From assembly GCA_913051545.1 (NCBI GenBank), contig CAJXCD010000001.1:300863-364862 (forward strand): a stretch of 64,000 nt of DNA, in the 5' to 3' direction. Position 1 is the stretch's first letter. Every line of letters starts with the position of its first letter. Shown here one piece after another: positions 55,929 to 64,000 of this stretch. The translations under genes were made by a program, and so were the position numbers. The notes beneath the pieces are model-generated. The model did not search any database. It saw only the letters and a program-made list of their open reading frames with translations, and was not told where the DNA came from. This DNA comes from an uncultured Chloroflexota bacterium (GTDB taxonomy: Bacteria > Chloroflexota > Dehalococcoidia > Lucifugimonadales > CAJXCD01).

Positions 55929-56921
55929 GAAATTTATCGCTACAAGAATTTCGTTAGCTGCAGCTTTCGTTTCTGGATTACCCCAACGTATAGCCAGGGA
56001 GAGTTCAGTTATTGCAGATTCTAGATCTCCTATTTCAATATAGATTATTCCACGAAGCAGATGTGCCTCTGCTATTAATGTAGCTGTTTGAGAATCTAGA
56101 GAATACTTGTGTTTTGATAAGATAGTATTTAACTCATCTAAAGCTTGCTCGTATTGGTTTTCGCGGTAGTATTTTTCAGCTGAAGTTATTTGAGAATAAA
56201 GTTGTACTTCATTTGATGGGTTTGCAATAATCAAAACTATTGTAGCCGTGATTATAGCAGCAGGAACTACCCAAATGGATTTCATCAATGAATTTGAATC
56301 TGTTAATTTAGTAACACCTATTTCGGAAACGGCTATTTTATATCTAGGTGATAAAATATATCCTATTGCGAATCCAGATATGAAACCAGATAAATGTGCC
56401 CAATTATCTATTCGAGGAGTAGCCAACCCGTAGGCGAGGTTAATTCCTGCTAAAATTAATATTCCAGTAAGGTTGCCTTGAGCTAATTGGCCGAAGCTCT
56501 TTTTTTGTACGAGAAAATAGGCTGCTAGAGATCCTAATATGCCGAATATGGCTCCACTGGCTCCGGCACTGATAGCCGTTGGATTTAATGTATAACTTGC
56601 TACACTTCCAAGAACTCCAGCTAGTAAGTAAATTGTAATAAATCGAGATGGCCCGAAATACGATTCCGATAATCGTCCGAAAATGAATAAGCTAAATCCA
56701 TTGAATAAAACGTGGCTAAACCCTATGTGTATAAACATTGCGGTTATGAGTCTCCAGTATTCACCACTTGATATCAGTGGCCCAAACATAGCACCAAACT
56801 TTATTAAAATGTCTGGATTTTCCGAGCCACCAAGAGCTGTCATAGCAAGGAACACGAGGAGAATCATCCCTAGGAGATAGGATGTGATAGTAGGTCGGTA
56901 TATAGTGTTGTGCAAGGACAA
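55920..56921 (-). CDS. Rhomboid intramembrane serine protease with C-terminal TPR segment
   Basis: A 333-residue protein: six membrane helices, then a soluble tail. The catalytic dyad is Ser122 in GASGAIFG and His176 in NWAHLSGF; the FIHIGFSHVLFNGFSL segment supplies the conserved His/Asn helix. Residues from about 250 form one or two TPR-like helical pairs (YSQITSAEKYYRENQYEQ to AITELSLAIRWGNPE), probably for partner binding. It cleaves membrane proteins within the bilayer; targets unknown. Single gene, convergent with clpX. Confidence 0.9.
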   Translation of the reverse strand: MSLHNTIYRPTITSYLLGMILLVFLAMTALGGSENPDILIKFGAMFGPLISSGEYWRLITAMFIHIGFSHVLFNGFSLFIFGRLSESYFGPSRFITIYLLAGVLGSVASYTLNPTAISAGASGAIFGILGSLAAYFLVQKKSFGQLAQGNLTGILILAGINLAYGLATPRIDNWAHLSGFISGFAIGYILSPRYKIAVSEIGVTKLTDSNSLMKSIWVVPAAIITATIVLIIANPSNEVQLYSQITSAEKYYRENQYEQALDELNTILSKHKYSLDSQTATLIAEAHLLRGIIYIEIGDLESAITELSLAIRWGNPETKAAANEILVAINFKS

Positions 56922-57064
56922 TTGTTTCTAGTTATATTGCCGATTGTAGCCTAATTTTAGAAACTCAAATCTTATTTCCTGTTCACACGAGTACAATTTT
57001 TGATTGTAACTTTAAACTAAATAAAAAATAGATCAGAGTTTACATATACGTTCAGAATATATCA

Positions 57065-57730
57065 TCATCTATTTTGCGTTGACCCAACGAGTCGTTTCTT
57101 TATTTTGGTTAGTGCGGTTAAAACATGTATTAGTGGGTTGGTACGATTCGATATGAGTCTAGCGTTGGCAAGAGCGTTCTTGAAATCTTCTGGAGTGCCA
57201 TCGAAATCAGGTAGTTCCATGTACGTGTGCCCTAGCTCCATTGCTGTATGAGCATCACTAACTGCAGAAATGATTAGGCCGTGCTTTAGGGCGAAATCGT
57301 GAGCTTTTCTGTTATCAGATTTTGCACTATTTCTCGAGTTAAATCCTTCTACTATGTCTGCCACCTGAGCTACTTTTTCAATTGCGTCTGATGCTATGAC
57401 GTTGTTTCTAAATCGGTCGAATGGGTGGGGGATAGACACTAGTCCGTTCTGATCTCTGATTCGTTCAACCGTTTCCAGAGGCTTTAGCCCACTCGGTATT
57501 TCCTCCTTTAGGAACAATCCCGTAATTTCGCCATGAGTAGAGGTGATTTCTTCACCAATGATAACCTTAAATGGTGCAGATTTTTGAACTTCTAGCGCCC
57601 CTCTGATTGTGTTGTGGTCGGTTACAGCTATGCAGTCTAGGCCAACTTTCTGACACCTTTTGATCAGGTTTGTGGGAGAAAGCTCAGAATCTGGAGAGAA
57701 ATGAGTGTGCATATGTAGATCGGTCTTCAT
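57065..57730 (-). CDS. PHP-domain phosphoesterase
   Basis: A 221-residue metal-dependent PHP protein. Ligand motifs are DLHMHTHFSPDS, VTDHNTIRGA, IGEEITSTHGEI, SIPHPFDR and SDAHTAMELGH. The length fits stand-alone PHP phosphatases/nucleases such as RNase AM/TrpH-type proteins rather than DNA polymerase III. It follows xseB by five bases in a repair/maintenance operon, so a nuclease role is plausible but not certain. Confidence 0.85.
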   Translation of the reverse strand: MKTDLHMHTHFSPDSELSPTNLIKRCQKVGLDCIAVTDHNTIRGALEVQKSAPFKVIIGEEITSTHGEITGLFLKEEIPSGLKPLETVERIRDQNGLVSIPHPFDRFRNNVIASDAIEKVAQVADIVEGFNSRNSAKSDNRKAHDFALKHGLIISAVSDAHTAMELGHTYMELPDFDGTPEDFKNALANARLISNRTNPLIHVLTALTKIKKRLVGSTQNR

Positions 57731-57735
57731 TATAA

Positions 57736-57996
57736 TTAGTCCTCCTCTTCAGTAGGCGGACTAAAATTCTCCCCATATGCAGTTTGTATCTGAGTGATTT
57801 TTATTTCCGCTGCGGCTAGCATCTCATTACATTTTCGTGCCAGTTTCATTCCGTTTTCATATAGATTTGTAGCTTCTTTTAACGGTATGCCCCCTGATTC
57901 GAGCTTAATCACCGTTTCTTCAAGATGAGCTAGTGCATTTTCAAATGTTATGTCCGAATCTAAATTATTGTCTGGTCCACCTTTATTTGTGTCCAA
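57736..57996 (-). CDS. xseB: Exodeoxyribonuclease VII small subunit
   Basis: Small helical subunit of 86 residues. TFENALAHLEETVIKLESGGIPLKEATNLYENGMKL is the family core, read here in two blocks around ESGGIPL. It binds XseA to make the single-strand-specific exonuclease VII. The start is a TTG without a clear Shine-Dalgarno. Confidence 0.92.
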   Translation of the reverse strand: MDTNKGGPDNNLDSDITFENALAHLEETVIKLESGGIPLKEATNLYENGMKLARKCNEMLAAAEIKITQIQTAYGENFSPPTEEED

Positions 57997-58095
57997 TATA
58001 TTTCACGTCCCTTACGTATATATAATCGGTGAGTCAAAAAATACTATTCCGGATTGATGAGCGAACATCTACTTCACATCAATTGACTAAAGAGT

Positions 58096-59283
58096 TTACT
58101 CTGAGTGATGTATAGATATCACTTGCGCCTCTACATTTCCGTTTGCTAGAGTAACGTTGATTTGGTCGTTTTCCCGTAGCTCAGTTGCACTTCTTATCAC
58201 TGATTGGGAAGATTCTACTATAGCATACCCTCTTTCTAACGTATTTCTAGGACTTAAAGCATTTAGTCGAGCGGTCAAGCTATCTAATTTTGATATTCCG
58301 GAGCCGATTTCTTGGCGTACCGTTGTAGTTATATCAGTCAGTAGTTCATCTATATGAAGTCTAGATTGATCTAGTCCCGGGATGGCATTTTCAATTCTTG
58401 GTGTCATATAATGAATTGTGTTCGCGTACCCTCGTATCAAGTTCATAATAGCCATTGTTTGAGTTTGCTGTAAGGCAACTAAAGTTGAAAGTATTTCTAT
58501 TTTATTAGGGACTGTTAATTCCGCAGCTGCTGATGGGGTAGGAGCGTATTGGTCAGCGACCAAATCAGAGATAGTTAAGTCGGTTTCATGTCCTAACCCT
58601 GTAATTACTGGAATTTTGCTGCTAAATATAGCACGAGCAACAGATTCTTCATTGAAGGAAGACAGATCTTCAACAGAACCTCCGCCTCTGGCTAATATGA
58701 TAACGTCCACATTATCCATTTCGTTAAGTTTCTTTAATGCGTATGAAATATTTTGATCAGCATCGTCTCCTTGAACCTTTGTGGGAGCTAAGATCAGTTC
58801 CGCAATTGGGTATCTACGAGAGATAACTGTTTGTATGTCATGCCACACCGCACCTGAGGGTGAAGTAACAACTCCTATGACTTTAGGAAATGAGGGCAAA
58901 GATCTTTTTCTTAACGGATCGAAAAGCCCCTCGTTTTCAAGTTTCAACTTAAGTTGCTGGATTTGTATTTGTAATTCACCTACGCCTTTTGGTTGCACTA
59001 GATCCACGATAAGTTGTACATCCCCACGAGCTTCATAGATAGATATCTTGCCGTGAGCTAGAATTTCGCCGCCATTCTTTAATATATCTTTACCAGTGGA
59101 ATATCGAAACATAGCGCACCTTAAGGTTGAGGAGGCTTCAGTTAAGCTGAAGTAAGAGTGACCAGATCCAGGCTGGGTTAAATTTGATATCTCACCACGA
59201 ATCCATACGTCGCTCAAGAGTAGGTCTTGGCTCAGTTTTTCCTGTAGATGGGAGATGATTTGAGATACGGAATAAATAGCCAT
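58096..59283 (-). CDS. xseA: Exodeoxyribonuclease VII large subunit
   Basis: Catalytic subunit of 395 residues. The OB domain has DVWIRGEISNLTQPGSGHSYFS; the nuclease domain has VITSPSGAVWHD-like GVVTSPSGAVWHDI, RGGGSVEDLSSFNEE, GLGHETDLTISD and ADQYAPTPSAAAEL; a coiled coil and DQINVTLANGNVEAQV end it. The ATG used here begins one base after the efp stop, giving translational coupling; an upstream ATG would overlap efp by 23 bases. Confidence 0.95.
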   Translation of the reverse strand: MAIYSVSQIISHLQEKLSQDLLLSDVWIRGEISNLTQPGSGHSYFSLTEASSTLRCAMFRYSTGKDILKNGGEILAHGKISIYEARGDVQLIVDLVQPKGVGELQIQIQQLKLKLENEGLFDPLRKRSLPSFPKVIGVVTSPSGAVWHDIQTVISRRYPIAELILAPTKVQGDDADQNISYALKKLNEMDNVDVIILARGGGSVEDLSSFNEESVARAIFSSKIPVITGLGHETDLTISDLVADQYAPTPSAAAELTVPNKIEILSTLVALQQTQTMAIMNLIRGYANTIHYMTPRIENAIPGLDQSRLHIDELLTDITTTVRQEIGSGISKLDSLTARLNALSPRNTLERGYAIVESSQSVIRSATELRENDQINVTLANGNVEAQVISIHHSE

Positions 59284-59284
59284 A

Positions 59285-59848
59285 TCAAATTCGCGATAAG
59301 TATTCACCCGATCGTGTATCTACCTTGACCGAATCTCCTGTTTGTATAAATAGTGGAACTTGTACTTCTAATCCAGTTTCCAATGTAGCGGGTTTTGTAC
59401 CACCTTGGGCTGTATCTCCTTTGAAGCTTGGACCGGTATCAGAAACAAGTAAATCCACGGCCAAAGGCAGTTCTAATGAAATCGGATCTTCTTCGTAGAA
59501 AATAATGTCTACTATTGTTTGTTCAGCAAGATACGGGAGGGCTGATTTAACTTGTGATTCAGATAAGGGCAATTGGTCAAATGTTTCCGTGTCCATGAAA
59601 TAAAATAAATTACCATCTTGGTAGATGTACTGGGCAGTGCGCTGCTCAACAGATGCTGGTGTGAGTTTCACATCGAACCCAGTAAAATTCCTGTCGATAA
59701 TCTTTCCAGTTTTCAAAGAGCGGAATTTTACACGCATGACAGGGGCTCGTTTCTGCATTTTACTTCGTTCGTATTCCACGATTGAATACGGTTCTCCATC
59801 TAGTTCGATTGCAATACCTTTTCGCAAATCTCCGAAACCTAAGGTCAT
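59285..59848 (-). CDS. efp: Elongation factor P
   Basis: Rescues ribosomes stalled at polyproline. Three beta-barrel domains, 187 residues. Domain I contains LDGEPYSIVEYERSKM and the tip loop MQKRAP; the modified lysine of EF-P aligns with Lys33, but flanking glycines found in many bacteria are replaced (MQKR instead of PGKG). Domain III ends with VPLFIQTGDSVKVDTRSGEYLSR. AGGGAA precedes the ATG. No modification enzyme (epmA, ymfI, earP) is seen in the window. Confidence 0.95.
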   Translation of the reverse strand: MTLGFGDLRKGIAIELDGEPYSIVEYERSKMQKRAPVMRVKFRSLKTGKIIDRNFTGFDVKLTPASVEQRTAQYIYQDGNLFYFMDTETFDQLPLSESQVKSALPYLAEQTIVDIIFYEEDPISLELPLAVDLLVSDTGPSFKGDTAQGGTKPATLETGLEVQVPLFIQTGDSVKVDTRSGEYLSRI

Positions 59849-59889
59849 AAAATTCCCTCTATCCCCACAATGTAATAATAATAGGATTC

Positions 59890-60960
59890 CTAATCTAATT
59901 TACTAGCTTGACTTATTACCGAAGTTGATCCATTTTCCATAACCACGATATCTTCTATACGTATACCACCCCAAACAGGGAGATATATTCCTGGTTCTAT
60001 GGTGAATACCATCCCTTCTTTTAATATGTCTTTGGAGTTTGGTCCAATGTTAGGGGATTCGTGTACATTTAGGCCAACCCCGTGGCCGAGACTATGTCCA
60101 AAAAAATCTCCATAGCCGGCTTCGGATATTATTTCGCGAGCGATTTTATCCAAGTCTGATCCGATCATGCCAGGTCTTGCTTGTTTCTTTGCCTCAGTTT
60201 GTGCACGGAGCACTATTTCATATATCGTTTGAAATCGATCGTCTGGTTCTCCGACCATTAAGGTACGTGTTAAATCGGCACAGTATCCCTCGTACCTTGC
60301 ACCCATATCAATCACCAGTGGGTGACCATCTTGTACTATTGTGTCATCCGCGCGGTGATGTGGAAGAGCAGAATTGGGTCCTGACCCTACTATGATATCA
60401 AAAGCCATTGCCTCAGCTCCTAGATTTCTCATTATCATTTCCAGATCCCATGCTATGCCTTTTTCAGTCATGCCTGGTTTTATCCGAGGCTTTATTTCTT
60501 CGTAAGCTTGATCAGTGATCGCTATGGCGCGTTTAAGTAATTCCATTTCGTCAGGATCTTTGACGCTTCTCAATTGGTCTACTGATTTACTGATTTCATG
60601 TAACGCTATTGACACATTTTTGGGATAGTCACATATTGTTTTTTGGATAGTATTATAAGTGCTCACAGTCATTTCTTGATCTTCAAAACCGATTTCACAA
60701 AGATCATATTCTTCAGCAATATTAGGAATCCAGTTATTACCGACTAACTGACGAACTTCAAATTCGGGGGATTGTTTTTTCGCTTGGTTAACATATCGAA
60801 AGTCAGTAAGCAATAATGACTTAGAAAGCGTAACCAATAGATATCCTGCAGACCCCGTAAATCCTGAAAAGAAACGCCTATTACTGGGGCCAGAAATTAT
60901 TACACTGTCTAAATTTTTAGTTGAAATTAACTCACGGAGCTGTTGGATTCTACGCGACAT
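59890..60960 (-). CDS. M24-family Xaa-Pro aminopeptidase/dipeptidase
   Basis: A 357-residue pita-bread metallopeptidase that removes residues next to proline. Dimetal ligands are in VIDMGARYEGYCADLTRT (two Asp), GHSLGHGVGLNVHE (His), FTIEPGIYLP and GIRIEDIVV (Glu). The N-terminal creatinase-like domain begins at the chosen ATG, which overlaps nothing; an upstream frame runs into aroQ. Together with efp it is a common pair. Confidence 0.93.
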   Translation of the reverse strand: MSRRIQQLRELISTKNLDSVIISGPSNRRFFSGFTGSAGYLLVTLSKSLLLTDFRYVNQAKKQSPEFEVRQLVGNNWIPNIAEEYDLCEIGFEDQEMTVSTYNTIQKTICDYPKNVSIALHEISKSVDQLRSVKDPDEMELLKRAIAITDQAYEEIKPRIKPGMTEKGIAWDLEMIMRNLGAEAMAFDIIVGSGPNSALPHHRADDTIVQDGHPLVIDMGARYEGYCADLTRTLMVGEPDDRFQTIYEIVLRAQTEAKKQARPGMIGSDLDKIAREIISEAGYGDFFGHSLGHGVGLNVHESPNIGPNSKDILKEGMVFTIEPGIYLPVWGGIRIEDIVVMENGSTSVISQASKLD

Positions 60961-60965
60961 ACTAA

Positions 60966-61409
60966 TTATTGTTCCTGGCTGTTTATATGTGATACGACGG
61001 ATTCTAAACCTTGGATATATCCTTTCCATCCAAGACCTGCTATTTGACCTATGCATATAGAAGACATTACTGAATCTCTACGGAATTGTTCCCGTCCATG
61101 GATGTTTGATAGATGTACCTCCACTACAGGTAAATTGGAGTCGACTAGTGCATCTCTTAACGATAGGCCGTAGTGAGTGAGTGCACCAGGGTTTATAATT
61201 ATCCCTGAAGCATCCGAGGTAGCACTTTGTATGTAGTCTATAATGCCACCTTCATGGTTTGATTGAAAGAATTCAACTGTTACTTTCAAAGATCGAGCTT
61301 TTTCACTGATTTTGGTTTCAATTTCAGGAAGCGTCACTGATCCATACTGAGATGAGTCTCTTTTCCCTAGAATATTTAAATTGGGACCATTTATAACTAG
61401 AATATTCAT
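60966..61409 (-). CDS. aroQ: Type II 3-dehydroquinate dehydratase
   Basis: Shikimate-pathway enzyme of 147 residues that dehydrates 3-dehydroquinate. INGPNLNILGKRD opens it, the catalytic Tyr is in SSQYGSVTL, FFQSNHEGGIIDYIQ and NPGALTHYGLSLRDAL are signatures, and VEVHLSNIHGREQFR contains the catalytic His. Ends six bases before the peptidase start; the aroQ-pepP-efp order is often seen in bacteria. Confidence 0.97.
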   Translation of the reverse strand: MNILVINGPNLNILGKRDSSQYGSVTLPEIETKISEKARSLKVTVEFFQSNHEGGIIDYIQSATSDASGIIINPGALTHYGLSLRDALVDSNLPVVEVHLSNIHGREQFRRDSVMSSICIGQIAGLGWKGYIQGLESVVSHINSQEQ

Positions 61410-61461
61410 TATTACACCTGCCTAATTATCTGGTTATTTTGATACCTAATCCCCATTATCT

Positions 61462-62385
61462 TTAGTTTTTTATCTTGTGTATGGTTGCCTTAGGATGGGC
61501 ACTTAAATACACTTCTTTAGCTTTCGATTGGGTGACGTGGGTGTAAATTTGAGTGGTGCCTGGGCTCGAGTGACCAAGGAGATCTTGCACTATTCTCAAG
61601 TCAGCACCTCCATCTAACATATGAGTTGCAAAAGAATGTCTAAGTGTATGAGTATGTATCCCGTCTCTAAGAGCTGCTTTAGTAGAATAATATCTAATTT
61701 TCTGCTGGATACTTCTAGAACTTAAACGTGTGCCGTACCTGTTTAAGAATAATGCTTTGTAACTATCTTTGCATTCGAGGTTGGGGCGAACTTCTTTGAG
61801 GTATAATTCAAGAGCGTCTCTAGCTGATATACCCATCAAGACTGATCTCTGCTTCATCCCCTTACCTAACACACGTAATTCACACGTGCCTAGATCTATA
61901 TCTACTACATTTAATTTATTTATTTCGCTGACCCTTAGGCCTGTGGCATAAAGTAATTCCAAAATAGCTCTGTCGCGTATACCGAGTGATTTTGAAGTAT
62001 CAGGCGATTGAAGAAGTTTATATATCTCTTCCTTTGATAAGAACCTTGGTAAACGAATTTCACGTTTCATAACACCCTGTCTGGGAAGCGGATCATGGTC
62101 GATGATATTTTCTTTTGTGAGCCACCGCAGAAAGATTCGAAGGGTGCTTACTTTTCGCATAATGCTTGATCTCACATATCCAAGTGAAACGAGCCAAGAC
62201 AAATACCCTCTTAGTACATATCTTTCAAGAGATTTAAAATCCTCCAACTTGTTTTGTAATGCATACTCGTGTAGTGGTTTTATGTCAGTCATATAATTGC
62301 GCACAGTGAGAGGTGAAAGGCTTTTGTGAACCTTTAAATAATTTTCGAACCGTTTCATTAGAGGATGCCATTCACTGAAATGCAT
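61462..62385 (-). CDS. Tyrosine recombinase, XerC/XerD type
   Basis: A 307-residue site-specific recombinase for chromosome-dimer resolution. The SAM-like DNA-binding domain starts with SPLTVRNYMTDI; catalytic residues are Arg in TGLRVSEI, Lys in GKGMKQR, His/Arg in HTLRHSFATHML, and His/Tyr in LLGHSSPGTTQIYTHV. Housekeeping placement between topA and aroQ, length and lack of phage genes favour Xer over an integrase. Whether XerC, XerD or a single XerH-like enzyme is undecided. Confidence 0.93.
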   Translation of the reverse strand: MHFSEWHPLMKRFENYLKVHKSLSPLTVRNYMTDIKPLHEYALQNKLEDFKSLERYVLRGYLSWLVSLGYVRSSIMRKVSTLRIFLRWLTKENIIDHDPLPRQGVMKREIRLPRFLSKEEIYKLLQSPDTSKSLGIRDRAILELLYATGLRVSEINKLNVVDIDLGTCELRVLGKGMKQRSVLMGISARDALELYLKEVRPNLECKDSYKALFLNRYGTRLSSRSIQQKIRYYSTKAALRDGIHTHTLRHSFATHMLDGGADLRIVQDLLGHSSPGTTQIYTHVTQSKAKEVYLSAHPKATIHKIKN

Positions 62386-62427
62386 TGTATGTAAGGGTAT
62401 CCGTTATTGACATTTAAATTAACAGTA

Positions 62428-64000
62428 CTAAGTGGTTGGTTCTTCTGGGATTGGTCCTCTGTATTTACAGGTAGCGCAACGGGCGTTTTCTTTACCGGAT
62501 GCAAAGAGCATTTGCCCACATTCAGGACAAGGTTGTATCAGGGGTTTCTGATTTGACGCATAGTTGCATGAAGGATAATTTGAACATCCGTAGAATTTCT
62601 TTCGCTTTCCGTTAACACTCCGCTCTACTAAATCGCTATCGCATTCTGGGCATGCTACGCCAATACGCGCCAGAAACGGTTTGGAGTTTCTGCATTCAGG
62701 AAATCCACTACATGATAGGAATTTGCCGTATCTGCCAGATTTTATAACCATTGGTCGTTCACATATCTCACACGATTCGTCGGATTCTTCATCGATTTGA
62801 CCTCGTGAGACACGTTCAGCTTTTTCCATAGCGAGTTCGACAGTTTTACAGAAAGGGTTATAAAAATCTCTAAGCAGAGGAATCCATTCACGCTCTCCAT
62901 TCGCTACATTGTCTAGCTCATTTTCTAGTCGTGCTGTGAATCCAACATCAATTATGTCAGGGAAATGTTTAGATAGAAGATCATTGACCACGGATCCCAA
63001 TTTAGTTGGTACGAAACGTCCATTTTCTTTGACCACGTATTCCCTATCCATTACTGTAGCTATTGTAGGGGCATAAGTGCTAGGTCGCCCTATTCCCTGC
63101 TCCTCCAGTGTTTTTATCAGAGTAGCTTCAGAGTATCTGGCTGGCGGTTTGGTGAATTTTTGCTCTGGGTTTACAGACTGGCAACTTAGTTTATCCTTTT
63201 CGAACATGTCTGGTAAGATCGTGGATTTTTCTGGATTTATGTCAGAATTGTCGTCGGTATCTTCGAAGTATAATTTTCGAAAACCTTGGAATTTTAGTAT
63301 TGAACCTGACGAACGCAGATCATATTTTGTATTTGAACCTACATGTTTTGCATATATATCTATGCTTGTCGAATCTAAGATGGCGTCTACCATTTGACTG
63401 GCTAGCGTTCGTTTCCAGATCATTTCATATAAACGGAATTGATCTCGATTGAGAAATGTCTTCATAGAGTCAGGATCTCTGCTAATAGAAGTTGGTCTAA
63501 CGGCCTCATGTGCTTCTTGTGCACCTTTTGCTTTTCTCTTATAAATACGAGGTGATTTTGGTAGGTATTCATTGCCAAATCTTTCTTTAATATACCTAGC
63601 TGCTTCTTCTAGAGCTGTATTGGCAAGGTTGGTTGAGTCTGTTCTCATATATGATATGAGTCCTACAGGGTCATCTCGCGTAATGTCTATCCCTTCGTAG
63701 AGTTGTTGGGCTAAAACCATTGTTCTCCTGGATGAAAATCTGAGCTTACGCCACGCTTCCTGTTGCAATGTACTGGTTGTGAATGGCGCAGCGGGACGGA
63801 TGCGTTTTTCTTTCTTTGTGACTTTACCTACGGAAAATTCTGATTCATTCAGTTCATTGGTAATATGGTTAGCTGTTTCCTGATTCGGTATCACAAGTGT
63901 ACCGCTTGTCCCACTAGCATTGCGGAGGGTGGCGTTGAAGGTGCTCTGGCTTCCATTTGTCGATCCATTCTTACCCAAAACAGTTTCTATTTTCCAATAT
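62428..64000 (-). CDS. topA: DNA topoisomerase I, 5' end outside window
   Basis: C-terminal part (about 524 residues) of the type IA topoisomerase that relaxes negative supercoils. The frame is open at the right window edge; the YWKIE stretch before the first shown start codon is also family-like. The nucleophilic Tyr is in SYMRTDSTNL; EEQGIGRPSTYAPT and GRFVPTKLG are conserved. Three four-cysteine zinc ribbons end the protein (CEICERP, CPECDSDLV, CPECGQML). First gene of the minus-strand maintenance run. Confidence 0.96.
   Translation of the reverse strand, partial: YWKIETVLGKNGSTNGSQSTFNATLRNASGTSGTLVIPNQETANHITNELNESEFSVGKVTKKEKRIRPAAPFTTSTLQQEAWRKLRFSSRRTMVLAQQLYEGIDITRDDPVGLISYMRTDSTNLANTALEEAARYIKERFGNEYLPKSPRIYKRKAKGAQEAHEAVRPTSISRDPDSMKTFLNRDQFRLYEMIWKRTLASQMVDAILDSTSIDIYAKHVGSNTKYDLRSSGSILKFQGFRKLYFEDTDDNSDINPEKSTILPDMFEKDKLSCQSVNPEQKFTKPPARYSEATLIKTLEEQGIGRPSTYAPTIATVMDREYVVKENGRFVPTKLGSVVNDLLSKHFPDIIDVGFTARLENELDNVANGEREWIPLLRDFYNPFCKTVELAMEKAERVSRGQIDEESDESCEICERPMVIKSGRYGKFLSCSGFPECRNSKPFLARIGVACPECDSDLVERSVNGKRKKFYGCSNYPSCNYASNQKPLIQPCPECGQMLFASGKENARCATCKYRGPIPEEPTT

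Noticed and set aside
61462-62385. Tyrosine recombinase as a phage or island integrase
   Set aside because: Neighbours are housekeeping genes (topA, aroQ), no attachment-site repeats or phage genes are seen, and length fits Xer.
1-64000. tRNA, rRNA or CRISPR array
   Set aside because: Intergenic regions were read for T-arm-like motifs and regularly spaced repeats and none were found; a covariance scan could still reveal a missed RNA.

Overview
The window is an AT-rich, gene-dense stretch of bacterial chromosome. About 50 genes fill nearly all of it, on both strands in short operons. I see no rRNA, tRNA, CRISPR array, insertion sequence or prophage. The gene set suggests a member of the Chloroflexota, most likely a marine SAR202/Dehalococcoidia-type lineage. 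This placement is inferred from gene content and protein style, not from a phylogenetic marker: a FabL-type enoyl reductase with two small MaoC/HotDog dehydratases, PspA with a PspAA partner, multiplied TPP-dependent decarboxylase-like enzymes, and large kelch lipoproteins. Roughly a quarter of the genes appear to start with TTG or GTG. Both window edges cut genes: an RNB-domain exoribonuclease on the left and topoisomerase I on the right.

1-9.4 kb: RNB nuclease end, an aldehyde dehydrogenase, erpA and a ygfZ-like gene on the plus strand. A minus-strand lipid operon follows (HadA-like and MaoC dehydratases, plsX, fabG, fabL), then an unknown small protein, a perfect 44-bp palindrome and a formaldehyde-dehydrogenase-type Zn enzyme. 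9.4-18.1 kb: sbcC behind a near-consensus promoter and long leader, uvrA, a solitary trpB, and a three-gene psp envelope-stress operon whose promoter is overlaid by a 13-6-13 dyad. 18.4-25.2 kb: fructose bisphosphatase, class I aldolase, rdgB, moaA, an RNase HI-MoaC fusion, a TPR lipoprotein and pth.

25.2-39.9 kb: two tandem 14-repeat kelch lipoproteins, gatC-gatA-fmt, then a minus-strand operon of three tandem benzoylformate-decarboxylase-like TPP enzymes with a polysaccharide-deacetylase-like gene, and a divergent plsY. 40-43.2 kb: a corrinoid ABC importer (btuF-btuC-btuD) under a clear cobalamin riboswitch with an abutting intrinsic terminator. 43.6-56.9 kb: gyrB, a cysteine-synthase-like gene, ligA, recF, a PQQ-type sugar dehydrogenase lipoprotein, a short MDR dehydrogenase, tig-clpP-clpX and a rhomboid-TPR protein. 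57-64 kb: a minus-strand housekeeping run of topA, xer recombinase, aroQ, pepP/Q-like, efp, xseA, xseB and a PHP phosphoesterase.

Functionally the region combines DNA maintenance (sbcC, uvrA, ligA, recF, gyrB, topA, xseAB, xer), fatty-acid and phospholipid synthesis, molybdopterin synthesis and protein quality control with an accessory layer of lipoproteins and carbon-catabolic enzymes. I did not find a complete undescribed multi-gene system. The strongest unusual items are the RNase HI-MoaC fusion, the psp promoter-operator dyad, the 44-bp palindrome, the TPP-enzyme triplication and the kelch duplication.
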